From Nonomuraea jabiensis (lineage in GTDB: Bacteria; Actinomycetota; Actinomycetes; Streptosporangiales; Streptosporangiaceae), in assembly GCF_014204795.1 (NCBI RefSeq), contig NZ_JACHMB010000001.1:9498501-9562500 (forward strand): DNA of 64,000 nt, read 5' to 3'. Positions 40,541 to 49,900 of this stretch are shown here, one piece after another. The stretch's first letter is position 1; each line of letters starts with the position of its first letter. The notes below the pieces were generated by a model. The model was not told the DNA's origin, searched no databases, and worked only from the letters and a program-made list of their open reading frames with translations. Position numbers and translations under genes: made by a program.

Positions 40541-41476
40541 GTGATGGTCGAGGAGCGACACCCCAGGCCGAGCGGCCAGGCCGGACCGGCCGCGGTCCCG
40601 CTGTACGGTTTCCAACCCCCGGTCGGCACTCCGTACGGGCTTGAGGTGAGTACCGTTGAGGACTTCTTCGCCCAGCACGACGACTGGCCGTGGAATCCGC
40701 CCCGTCCGGGCCGCGCCACCTTCCACTACCTCATCCTGGTCACCGAGGGTGAGCTGCGGCACGACGTCGACCACGTCACGCGGACCGTCGCCCCCGGCCA
40801 GTGGCTGTGGGTACGTCCCGGACACGCGCAGTGCTGGCATCCGCCCGGCACCGCCCGCGGCCCGTTCATCCTGTTCGAACCGGACGTACTGCGATCCGAC
40901 ATCGCCCGCCTGCTGGCCCCGCTCACCGCGCACGATGCTCCTGCCGTGCTGAGCCCGCACCCCGATGACGCCGCCTGGCTGCAGCAGACGGCCCTCCAGC
41001 TCCTGGACGAACACCGCGCACTCGGGCGCCGCCCCCTCGATGTCCACCACGCCCTGCGGCGCAGCCTGCTCGAATCGCTGCTGCTGCGCCTCGCCAACGC
41101 CCCCGGCATCACCCCCACCGGCGCGGCGACGGCCGGCACGGGTCGTGGTGACACGTACAGACGGTTCGTGGACGCCCTGGAGCTGCACTTCCGCGAGCTG
41201 CACCGGGCCGCGGACTACGCCGAGCTGCTCGGCTGCTCGGTCCGCACCCTCAGCCGCGCCGCCCGGAACGCCACCGGCAAGGGGGTGCGGGAGCTCATCG
41301 ACGAGCGGCGGCTGCTCGAAGCCCAGCGCCTGCTGGGAGGTGCCCGGTGGGAGGCCCGGAGTGTGGCCGCCCACCTCGGCTTCACCGATCGCGCGAACTT
41401 CGGCCGCTTCTTCCGCGACCGCACGGGCATCACGCCGGCCGCGTTCGCGGCCCGCGACGCCACGACCGGTCCGTGA
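40541..41476 (+). CDS. AraC family transcriptional regulator
   Basis: About 311 residues. An N-terminal cupin-like ligand domain ('RATFHYLILVTEGELRHDVD', 'VAPGQWLWVRPGHAQCW') precedes the C-terminal double HTH ('ELLGCSVRTLSRAARNATGK', 'SVAAHLGFTDRANFGRFFRD', 'RTGITPAAF'). GTG 40541 or ATG 40544 are the candidate starts. TAGGCT ends eight bases before the GTG and no ribosome site is visible, so it may be leaderless. It is convergent with an MDR oxidoreductase/carboxylesterase set and is a candidate regulator of it. Confidence 0.9.
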   Translation: MMVEERHPRPSGQAGPAAVPLYGFQPPVGTPYGLEVSTVEDFFAQHDDWPWNPPRPGRATFHYLILVTEGELRHDVDHVTRTVAPGQWLWVRPGHAQCWHPPGTARGPFILFEPDVLRSDIARLLAPLTAHDAPAVLSPHPDDAAWLQQTALQLLDEHRALGRRPLDVHHALRRSLLESLLLRLANAPGITPTGAATAGTGRGDTYRRFVDALELHFRELHRAADYAELLGCSVRTLSRAARNATGKGVRELIDERRLLEAQRLLGGARWEARSVAAHLGFTDRANFGRFFRDRTGITPAAFAARDATTGP

Positions 41477-41506
41477 GCGGGGTGCGGCGCCCCGAGCGCT
41501 CGCCTC

Positions 41507-42529
41507 TCAGTCGTCCAGGACGACGACGTGCTTGCCCGGGGTGGTGCCGGACTCGACGTCGGCCTGGGCCGCACGAACTTGCTCCAGGCCGTGGTAGACC
41601 TTCGCGACCGGGACCTTGAGCCGTCCGTCGGCGATGGCCTGCAGCTGGTGCCGGAACACCTCGGCGGGCAGGTCGGCGGCCTCGCCCGCGTAGGCGGTCA
41701 GCCGCACCCCGCTCGGGATCATGAACGGGGTGAAGTCGGGGATCGTCCACTGGCCCGCCAGGGCCCCGGTGAAGCAGACGGTGCCGTGGCGGCGGACGGT
41801 ACGCAGGGTGTCGGCGAGGACCGAGCAGCCCACCAGCTCCAGCGCGGAGTCGACGCCGTCCGGCATCAGCTCGCGCACCTGGCCGGCGATGGTGCCGTCG
41901 TCGACCAGGGGGTGGTCGACGCCCACAGCCCGCAGTTCCGCGGCTCTCTTCGGGCTGCGGGTGGTGGACAGCACCGTGGCGCCGAGGTCTTTCGCGATCG
42001 TGGCCGCGCTCAGCCCGACCGTGGAGGTGCCGCCGCGGATCAGCAGCGTCTGCCCCGCCCTGAGACCGAGGCCGGTGGTGAGAGAGCCGTACGCGGTCTG
42101 GAACATCTCCGGCAGCGCACCGACCACCTCCCACGGCAGGCTGGTCTCGAACGGGATGACCTGAGTTACGGGGACAGTGACGTACTGGGCGTACGAGCCG
42201 TCGAAGGAGCGGCCCATACTGCCCATCATGGTCGCCACTTGCTGTCCGGTGCGCAGCCCGCTGTCCTCCGGGGCCTGGTCGATCATCCCCACGCACTCGA
42301 TGCCGGGGACGCGCGGATAGGTGACCTCCGGGTCCGACTCGCCCTTTCGGGTGGTGACCTCGGACTCGTTGACGCCGAACGCCTTCACCTTGATCCGCAC
42401 CCAGCCGGGCCGGAGTGGGGGCACCGGCACTTCCTTGATCTCGAGTGCGTCGAGGTCGCCGGGCCGGGTGACGACGACGGCCCGCATCGTCGCAGGTGCG
42501 GCGTCACCGGCTGCTGTCGGTTGGCTCAT
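41507..42529 (-). CDS. Zinc-independent MDR oxidoreductase (quinone reductase-like)
   Basis: 340 residues. GroES-like domain then Rossmann fold with 'LLIRGGTSTVGLSAATIAKD'; no catalytic zinc ligands. Probably an NADPH-dependent quinone or enone reductase. ATG 42529 is preceded by AAGGAG at six bases. It follows the carboxylesterase gene by 59 bases on the same strand, suggesting a small catabolic or detoxifying operon. Confidence 0.9.
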   Translation of the reverse strand: MSQPTAAGDAAPATMRAVVVTRPGDLDALEIKEVPVPPLRPGWVRIKVKAFGVNESEVTTRKGESDPEVTYPRVPGIECVGMIDQAPEDSGLRTGQQVATMMGSMGRSFDGSYAQYVTVPVTQVIPFETSLPWEVVGALPEMFQTAYGSLTTGLGLRAGQTLLIRGGTSTVGLSAATIAKDLGATVLSTTRSPKRAAELRAVGVDHPLVDDGTIAGQVRELMPDGVDSALELVGCSVLADTLRTVRRHGTVCFTGALAGQWTIPDFTPFMIPSGVRLTAYAGEAADLPAEVFRHQLQAIADGRLKVPVAKVYHGLEQVRAAQADVESGTTPGKHVVVLDD

Positions 42530-42588
42530 GGCAAGCTCCTTGATCGGCCAGCGGTGGCCTTGCGCGGTTCCGTATCTCCTGAGGACCG

Positions 42589-44025
42589 TCAGGGGCGGTC
42601 GATGTCCTCGAACAGGTCGAGGGCCGCCTGGTAGTGGGCGGTGGCCTCGAAGGGCAGGTTGCCGACGCTTCCCGAGGTGGGCCGGGTGATGACGGGCGGC
42701 CACAGGCGGGTCCGCTCACCGGTGGCGAAATCGAGCACGATGTCGCGGATACGCGTGTCACGCTCGGCCTGTTCGGCGCTGCGGCCCGGCTGCTCCTGGC
42801 CGACCAGGGCGTACATCTCGGTGCCGTGCACGGCGGGTGCGCCCTCAGCGGGCCCGATCAGCAGGAGATGGGCGTTGCCACCGGCAGCGGCGTGGGCCAG
42901 GGCGCCGCGCGCGGCGGGCAGGGCGAAGGTGTAGTCCGTCAGGTACGCGGCGCGGACCTCGGCCGGAGTGCGGCCGTCCCGGTCGTAGGCGTCGACGATC
43001 TTCTGGGCGCGGGAACGGGGAAGGCGCCACCCTGCGACTTCGTCGGTGACGGCCTCGACGGTGTGCGGGTCGAACCGGTCGAGGTCGTTCGCCACCCACC
43101 AGCCCATCTCGTCACTGCCCGCGCTCAGCAGGATGTCCACGTCCCGGTGCGTACCGGAGGCCAGGACGTCCATGGGGTGGGCACGCAGCACCGCTCCGGG
43201 CTGTCCGGAGTCCAGGACGACACCCATGCTCGTGCCCAGCATCCCGCCGCGGACGCCCATGTCTCTCGGGGTGACCTTGTACGCGGCGGCCACCAGCGCG
43301 GCCGTGTCGAGGTGGAGCAGCTTGTCCGGGTTGTCCGCGACACCGAGTTCGGTGACGAACCGGTGCGCGAGTTCCTCGGCCCACCAGGCCGGCTGGATAC
43401 GCGAGGGGCCTCCGGAGAATCCGGCCAAGCGCCGGTACAGGCCGTTGGCGGCAGGGGCGCCGAGCAGGCCGAAGGCGGAAAAGGCGCCGGCGCTGTGGCC
43501 GTAGACGGTGACATTGTCGGGATCGCCGCCGAAGTGGGCGATGTTCTGCTTGATCCAGGTCAGCGCGGCGATGACGTCCTGCAGGCAGAGGTTGCTGGCC
43601 TCGGCGAGCCGCCCGCCGTACTGCGAGAGCGAGACCGCGCCCAGGGCGCCGAGCCGGTAGTTGATCGACACGCCCACCACGCGTCCCGTCGCGGCCAGGC
43701 CGGCGGCGTTCGAGGTGATCTGCGTGTTCGCGCCGTACTCGAATCCGCCGCCGTGGATGTACACGGCCACCGGCAGCGCCTTGTCGGCTGGCTGCTCGGG
43801 AGCCCACACGTTCAGGTTCAGGCAGTCCTCGCCCATCCCGCTGTCCGCCTCGAGCCAGTCGCCCCCGTCGGGCTGGGCCGGGGCGACGCCCTTGCGGTCG
43901 TAGGGCCGGTGCGGATCGAAGTCCGCAACCACGGGGCGGCGGTATCGGTTGGCGGTGGCGTACGGGATCCCCCACCAGGACCGCACCCCTGGTGTGGTCG
44001 GGGCGGTAGGTGCGGTGGCGGTCAT
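42589..44025 (-). CDS. Type-B carboxylesterase
   Basis: 478 residues, alpha/beta-hydrolase. The oxyanion loop is 'VYIHGGGFEYG', the nucleophile elbow 'VTVYGHSAGAFSAFG' contains the catalytic Ser, and 'SGMGEDCLNLNVWAPEQ' is the conserved type-B segment. The catalytic His is probably in 'VHGTEMYAL'. No signal peptide is seen, so it is likely cytoplasmic. It hydrolyses ester bonds of an unknown substrate. Confidence 0.92.
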   Translation of the reverse strand: MTATAPTAPTTPGVRSWWGIPYATANRYRRPVVADFDPHRPYDRKGVAPAQPDGGDWLEADSGMGEDCLNLNVWAPEQPADKALPVAVYIHGGGFEYGANTQITSNAAGLAATGRVVGVSINYRLGALGAVSLSQYGGRLAEASNLCLQDVIAALTWIKQNIAHFGGDPDNVTVYGHSAGAFSAFGLLGAPAANGLYRRLAGFSGGPSRIQPAWWAEELAHRFVTELGVADNPDKLLHLDTAALVAAAYKVTPRDMGVRGGMLGTSMGVVLDSGQPGAVLRAHPMDVLASGTHRDVDILLSAGSDEMGWWVANDLDRFDPHTVEAVTDEVAGWRLPRSRAQKIVDAYDRDGRTPAEVRAAYLTDYTFALPAARGALAHAAAGGNAHLLLIGPAEGAPAVHGTEMYALVGQEQPGRSAEQAERDTRIRDIVLDFATGERTRLWPPVITRPTSGSVGNLPFEATAHYQAALDLFEDIDRP

Positions 44026-44149
44026 GGCTCTCCTTCGGGACAGGGAGGGTGTTGCGTCAGGGCTGCCGCGTCGCCGTCACGGGCGGTGAGATCCGCGGCA
44101 CTCATCCAGGATGAGGGCGCTTCCGGCATATCGGCTCGTTGGGGGCGGA

Positions 44150-44589
44150 CAACTCATAGTCGCCAGGAGACACCCGGAGCTCCCCGGATGGCTCTCCTCG
44201 ACGAGAACGCGGTGTCGCTGTCCGTACCGTGGGAGACCTCGACGTCTCCCGGTCGTCGCCGGCCCTGCCGTAGAACAGGTCCTTGCCGGCGGAATCCCAG
44301 CTCCTCGATCGCCTGGTAGGTGAGGTGCTTGGGGCCGCCGCGGGTGAAGCGGCGCAGCATCTGGTGCGTCGGCGGTGCGCAGCCGCAGCGCGGTCGCGTA
44401 CTTGATCATCTGGTCGTAGTGGCGGGCGATCAGGTCCCAGTCGATCGTCTTGTTCGACAGCACCGTCGCCAGGCGTGGCCAGGCCTCATCCCCGCCAGTT
44501 TCGGGGCCGGTCCCGGGCCGGTACAGCCGCGCCGACCCGACGCTCTTCAGCCGCGGCAGCAGCTTGAAGCCCAGCAGTTCGCTCACCAC
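44150..44589 (-). pseudogene. C-terminal remnant of a Tn3-family transposase gene
   Basis: The minus strand preserves the late TnpA blocks 'LLGFKLLPRLKSVGSARLYR', 'VLSNKTIDWDLIARHYDQMI', 'KYATALRLRTAD', then in another frame 'LRRFTRGGPKHLTYQAIEEL' and further on 'DLFYGRAGDDRETS'-like debris. At least two frameshifts are present. It corresponds to the part missing from the copy at 15448-17628, so it may be a displaced piece of that or of a sister element. The remaining bases to 44698 show no gene. Confidence 0.85.
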
Positions 44590-44698
44590 TCAGGTCAGCT
44601 CGACCGAACGCAAGGTAGCGCTGAGTAACATTGATTATGGTCGGTGCTCGCAGAAACGAACCGGCGCGGGCCTGCGACTCTTATGTGATCATTGGCGA

Positions 44699-45079
44699 GT
44701 GCGACCTGTGGGTGAGACTTCCTGGCCATCTGCTCTGAAGCGCGTGTCACTCGTGGCGGCCATCGCCGCCTCGCCTTTCCTCCTGCTGTACGCCGCCGCG
44801 ATGGCCCATCCGTTGCCACCGGGCACGACGTTCGACGGGTCCGAACCTCAGGGGCCCGTGATCGGAGACTCCGGCGACTGCTGGGCCGGCTTCGCCTTCA
44901 GCCTCCGCACCGAACGCCCACCCGAGGAGATCAAGCGGTACTACGAGGCGGCTCCCTTCATGCGCACCGACGCGGACTTCTCCGAGCTGAGCGTCAGCGT
45001 CTCGCAGGAGTCCGCCGACCACGTATCGGTCGCCGTCGGCACGATTTCCTCTGGCATCGGGGACCTCCGCTGCTGGTGA
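44699..45079 (+). CDS. Small membrane-anchored hypothetical protein
   Basis: 126 residues from GTG 44699. One N-terminal hydrophobic helix (about 16-33, 'VSLVAAIAASPFLLLYAAAM') and an outer domain with two Cys ('GDCWAGFAFSLRTERPPEEI' and the C-terminal Leu-Arg-Cys-Trp) that may be bridged. No recognised domain. The start is uncertain, because the frame stays open upstream through transposon debris. Confidence 0.55.
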   Translation: MRPVGETSWPSALKRVSLVAAIAASPFLLLYAAAMAHPLPPGTTFDGSEPQGPVIGDSGDCWAGFAFSLRTERPPEEIKRYYEAAPFMRTDADFSELSVSVSQESADHVSVAVGTISSGIGDLRCW

Positions 45080-45638
45080 ACGCCACTTACGGCCCCAGAT
45101 TCCAGATGTAACTCTCAGTCACTCTTCCTCGGAAGACATCAACCCGAGCGGTGGGTTCGCAGCACCTCCTTGGTCGGCGCTGCGCATCGAGCATGCTGCG
45201 GGCTCGCGATGGATGTGATCGGCTCGCTCAGTTCGACGACGTGCATGATGACCTTCCTGAAGAGTTGCCGTCACCACAACTGTCTGCCGGAAGTCCGGGG
45301 CGGGGTTGTCCTGGGCGAGTTGTTCAGGGCGTGCAGGCCGCCGAGGCGGACCGGGGCCTGCGGCAAAGCTGAAGATCGTGGTGTTGCGCCCGGACCATCC
45401 CGCCTTGTTCGGGCCGAAGAGCCGACTCAACACGGTTCTTCGTGCACCGCCCTGACCTGCTCGAACAGCCCGTAGCGCTCATTGCTGTCCCGTAGTTCCT
45501 CCCCCCGAAGCAGCGGGTGATCGCTCGGACGCCCTGAAGATCGCAGTGACTTCCAAGCCAGCTACCAGTGCCATGCACAACGGTGGGCGTCATCCCGACG
45601 GCGTGGGGTCGTCATACAGCAGGAAGGGAAGGGGCACG
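45080..45638. other. Stretch without a convincing gene
   Basis: About 560 bases. Several short frames exist on both strands, none with a ribosome site or family motif. The density of unrelated fragments on both sides suggests further mobile-element debris too decayed to name. Confidence 0.35.
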
Positions 45639-46250
45639 ATGAGCGGCAGGAAGACCATGCTGGCGGTCGGAGCGGTGGCGGGGCTGATTGTGGGAGGCTC
45701 GGGGGTGGCGGTCGCCGGGGTGGTGGCCTCCGAGGGTGTGATCACAGCGTGCGTCACGTCAAGCGGCACGCTGCGCGTTCCCAGCACCGCGCGGCCCACG
45801 GCCAACCCGACGCCCTCCCCGACGACGCAGACGGAACTGGCGCCCACTGGCGAGCCGGGTCCGGAGGGGTGCGTGGCCGGGGAGCGGGTCATCACATGGA
45901 ACCAGCAGGGTCCCGCGGGCCCCACCGGTCCTGCGGGCCCTGCCGGACCCACGGGTCCTGAGGGGCCGAACCCGTTCGACGGCCAATTCGAGGGCGGTCT
46001 GAGCAAGCTGCTGCATCCGCACACCGAAGGGTCCTACATCGGCACGTGCCTGCGCGGGCAAATCGCGGTGAGCGGCGGCTACGAGATCTTTGACTTGTAC
46101 AACGAGGCGGCCGTGCCGGACGTCATCGTGTCCAAGGCGGCCCTGGTGTTCGACGCCGACGGCAAACCCCGCAGCTACGAGGTCAGGGCCAAGAACCCCA
46201 CGGACAGGCTGCTCAACGTTTACTCCCGCGTGCACTGCGTCCCGGAGTGA
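45639..46250 (+). CDS. Exported collagen-like protein
   Basis: 203 residues. A signal peptide (about 1-28), a short N-domain with 'VITACVTSSGTLRVPS' and a second Cys in 'PEGCVAGERVITWNQQ', then a short collagen-like stretch 'GPAGPTGPAGPAGPTGPEGP' (about 7 Gly-x-y triplets) and a C-terminal beta-rich domain of about 90 residues with a Cys pair. Such proteins occur on the surface of many soil actinomycetes. GGAAGGGAAGGGG lies just before the ATG. It sits alone between mobile-element remnants. Confidence 0.85.
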   Translation: MSGRKTMLAVGAVAGLIVGGSGVAVAGVVASEGVITACVTSSGTLRVPSTARPTANPTPSPTTQTELAPTGEPGPEGCVAGERVITWNQQGPAGPTGPAGPAGPTGPEGPNPFDGQFEGGLSKLLHPHTEGSYIGTCLRGQIAVSGGYEIFDLYNEAAVPDVIVSKAALVFDADGKPRSYEVRAKNPTDRLLNVYSRVHCVPE

Positions 46251-46373
46251 GGCGTTTCTGCGAGATCAGGGTGGGGGAACGCAGGGACAGCCATTAGGGG
46301 TTGCCGTAGCATCCGCCGAACATCCAACACATTTGGCTGACCTGCGGAAACGTTTGATTTGAGAAACGGTGGG

Positions 46374-46625
46374 TCACCCCGGGGCCGACGCCGATGGCGC
46401 TGTGGCGTTCGCCTCGTCGCGGTCGCGAAGCATGCGCAGGGAAGTGGCCGGGGAGGGATGCCGGCCCTTCTTCCTGCCCTTGGTGATGACGAGGCGGGCG
46501 GCGATGTCGCGCCGGCTGAGGCCCTGCGCGCGCAGGTGCTGGGCCATGGACAGCATGGCCTCGTCGGTCACAGCGGGGCCGCCGATGGCCTTGCCGCGGG
46601 CGCGGGCCGACTCGTGGCCTTTTAG
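46374..46625 (-). pseudogene. C-terminal HTH of a serine recombinase (resolvase/invertase)
   Basis: The minus strand reads 'HESARARGKAIGGPAVTDEA' and 'MLSMAQHLRAQGLSRRDIAA' to 'RLVITKGRKKGRHPSPATSL', the linker plus HTH of Hin/resolvase-type recombinases. The catalytic domain is missing upstream, where unrelated plus-strand coding debris begins at about 46640. Confidence 0.7.
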
Positions 46626-46639
46626 GGCCGGCCGGGGAA

Positions 46640-46888
46640 GTACTCGCGTTCCATTCCCGCCAGTGCCGCTACAGCGGCTACGAGGACCACCGTCGTAGCG
46701 GAGCCCCGTACACCACCGTGCACGACCCGCTCAACGCCAAGTTCGCCCGGATGCGGCCCCTGCGCGCCGTCCGTGCGATCGTCGCCGCCTGCGAGGCCGA
46801 CCTGGACCAGCGGGTCGGGGCCTGGCGCGCCATCAGCCTCAAGCGGTTCCAGCAGGACAATCCGCCTCCTGCCAGTCTGGCCAGGTAG
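46640..46888 (+). pseudogene. Unidentified truncated reading frame
   Basis: A plus-strand frame with coding-like composition reads 'CRYSGYEDHRRSGAPYTTVH', 'DPLNAKFARMRPLRAVRAIV', 'AACEADLDQRVGAWRAISLK' and ends at a TAG near 46888. It has no start and no ribosome site. The 5' part is lost at the junction with the recombinase fragment. I do not recognise the protein. Confidence 0.4.
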
Positions 46889-46964
46889 AACGGCTGGTCG
46901 TTGATGCCCGCCATCCCGGAAGCCACCGTTATTGGGACGCGCCTACCGGGACTGTAAGAACAAC

Positions 46965-46993
46965 GGCTCTGTCTCTCTTTCGGTGGTGACGGA
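46965..46993 (+). repeat. Left terminal inverted repeat of the ISL3 element
   Basis: GGCTCTGTC, five variable bases, then TTCGGTGGTGACGGA. The right end (50982-51010, minus strand) is identical outside the five variable bases. Confidence 0.9.
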
Positions 46994-46996
46994 GAG

Positions 46997-49900
46997 TTAG
47001 GCCAAGAGAATGCGGTGGCGGAGCAGTGTGAAGCCGGCTCGGCCGTGCATCTGGCGCATGATGCGTTTGGTCTTGGTGTTCACGCCTTCGGTGCCGCCGT
47101 TGTGGAAGGGCAGGGTGACGGCCGCTTGGACGGCGTCGCGGTCCTGGTGGAGGCCGCGGATGAAGGCGTGCAGGTGAGGCAGGTCGGTGGCGCGGGCGGT
47201 GGCGATCCACGCGTCGAGGTGGTCAGCGTTGTCGTCGCGTGGCCGGATCAGGTCGGCGAAGCTGCGGACGAGTTCGGCCAGGTCGATCATCTCGGGGCAG
47301 GTGGTGGTGAGGTCGTCGAGCAGGCGGCGGTGCTCGTCTTTGAGGTTGTCGGGCTGGGTGAGCAGGAGCCGGGCGAGGCGGCAGGGTGAGATGGGCAGGC
47401 GGTCGGCTTCGACGCGGCCTTGGGTGATGTAGCGGTAGAGGAGGTTGAAGCTGCCCGGGTAGCCGAGGGCTTTGATCTCGTTGAACAGGTGCAAGACGGG
47501 GACGGCGGGATCCTCGGCGCGGCGGCGCCGCAGGTGGTCGCGGTAGGAGTCGACGAGGGTGGGCCAGTACTGCGGGGCACGTTGCAGGCGTTCGGGTTCG
47601 GACACGCGGGCGTAGCGTTTGACGGTGTTCAGGCCCAGGTTCAGCCGGCGGGCGCATTCCAGCAGGCCGACGCCCTTGCCGAGCAGGTCGTGGATCTGCT
47701 GCCAGCGCTCACGGGTGGTCTGCGCGCGTTTGCCGTCCTTGATCGGTGGTCCGGCCTTGGCCCAGCAGGCGCTATGTCCGGCGACTTCCTTGGTGACGGC
47801 CTCGCTGAAGTTGTGCCACAGGGTACTGGTGGGCCGCTGACGAGGTGCCTGCTGAGCAGGTCCTTCTTCAGCGACCCCCAGCCCGAACGACGCATGCGAC
47901 TTATCACCGCACGTCGCTCTCCAGTGACTACTCCGTGAGTGCTGAGACAGGGTCCTTGCCGTGGATGTCCGCGTGACAGTTTCCGCAGACCACGAGGGTC
48001 TTACGGTGTCGTGCGGCCATGAGATCTGCCCACGGCGGCCGCTCTCCCGCTCGTCCGAGGTCAGCGAGTCTGGCGACGTGGTGGACCTCCACCTGGTCGA
48101 CATGCCCGCATGATTCGCATCGTCCGGCCAGGAGCCGGGTGACCAGTTCCTTGCGTTTGATGTTGACCGGGGGCAGCCGACGGTCGGTGACGACCGTCTT
48201 CTTGTTCTGTCTCAGCGGGATCCCGCCGAACCGTCCGACCAGTGGTTTCCTGCCGACGCGTTCGATGCGAGCCTCGAAGCACTTGCGCAGCCCGTGCGGT
48301 GTGGCGATGGTGGCCGCGTACTTGCGGGCCATCTTCGACACCGTCGAGCGGTGCTTGTTGGCCAGCGTCATCAGCATCGAGGTCTCCATGACCCATTGCA
48401 GCCGGGCGAGTCGGAAGACGTCGCCGGCCAGCAGGTAGTACTGGACGATGCCGCGGTATTCGGATCCGAAGGTGCTGATGATGACATGGTCGTCTTGGTT
48501 CAGCAGTTCGGGCCGACGCGCGGGTTTGCCGCGCTGCATGTACCGGGCCTGCTTGGCGACCACCACCGTGCGGGGGACATGCAGACCGACCGTCCCGTTG
48601 AGGGAGCGTCGTCTGCCGGAGACCTTACGGTTGTCGTGATGCACGGTGATGTTGTAGCCGAGGAACCTCGCCGCCCCGGTGCGGGCGTGTGTGATGAGCG
48701 TCTTGTCCGGCGACAGTTCCAGTTTGAGATCGTCACGCAGGAACTGCGCCAGACGCTCTTTGATGTCCTCTGCTTCTGCTTTCGGTCCGGCGAACCCGAG
48801 GAGGGTGTCGTCGGCATAGCGCACATACCGCAGCCGTCGATAACCGGGATCCTGCGGATCCAGGCTGGGAATGCGGTGGAGTTGCTTGCGCAGCTCGCGC
48901 ACTGCCGTGCGGTCGCCGCGCTTGCTCGCACGCTGCATCGCGCCCCATATTCGATAGAAGGCGCGATTGCCTTTTCTGACCTTTCCTTGGGTGTATTGCG
49001 GGATCAGAGTCTGTTCGATGAACTCATCCAACTTGTGCAGATAGATATTGGATAGGATGGGAGAAACGACTCCGCCTTGCGGGCTTCCGCTGTGCGTGGC
49101 GTTCCAGATCCAGTCCTCCATGTATCCGGCCTTCAGCATGTTCCGCATCAGCCGCAGAAACCGATAATCGTGGATTTTCGCGCCCAGTATTTTGAGCATG
49201 ACCTCGTGGTCGAGCCGGTCAAAACACTGAGCGATATCTCCCTCGATGAACCACGTCGTCCCCGTCCACGTGTGCGCCACGTCACGTAAAGCGGTGTGGC
49301 AACCTCGGCGAGGACGGAAACCGTGGGAGGCGTCGGAGAACGTCGGCTCGTAATACGCCTCAAGAAGCAGGCGGATCACCTCGCCGACGAGCTTGTCCGA
49401 CCACGGCGGCAGGCCGAGCGGGCGCAGTTTCCCGCTACCCGCCCCTTCGGGATGTAGACCCTTCTGGCTGGGCTCCATCGGTAGCGTTCGTGGCGCAGCG
49501 CCTCGATGATGCGCTCGATCTTGCCCAGTGACATGCCGTCCACGGTCTCTGCGCTGACCCCGGGTGTCATTGCTCCCTTGTTGGAGTACAGACGCCCATA
49601 GGCCAGCAGATACAACTGCGGGTTGAACAGTTGCCGATACAGTTCGTTGCACGGCAGGCCGCGCCTGCCGCGTTCACGGAGGACACCCAGCACCGTTTCG
49701 GCGCTCTGCATTTCGCATACCTCCTGAGTTCTGTGGTGCCCGATCACCTGGCCCCCTTCGCCCGAATGCAGACGGCTTTCCCATCCTCCTTGGCCGGTCG
49801 TTACTCCGGCGACTACTACGGGGCCTCCGTCGCCATAGGAAGATCTCTTCCCTTAGGCGATCCCATGTTCGTCCTTGTCGTACGTCATAGCGTGATGTAG

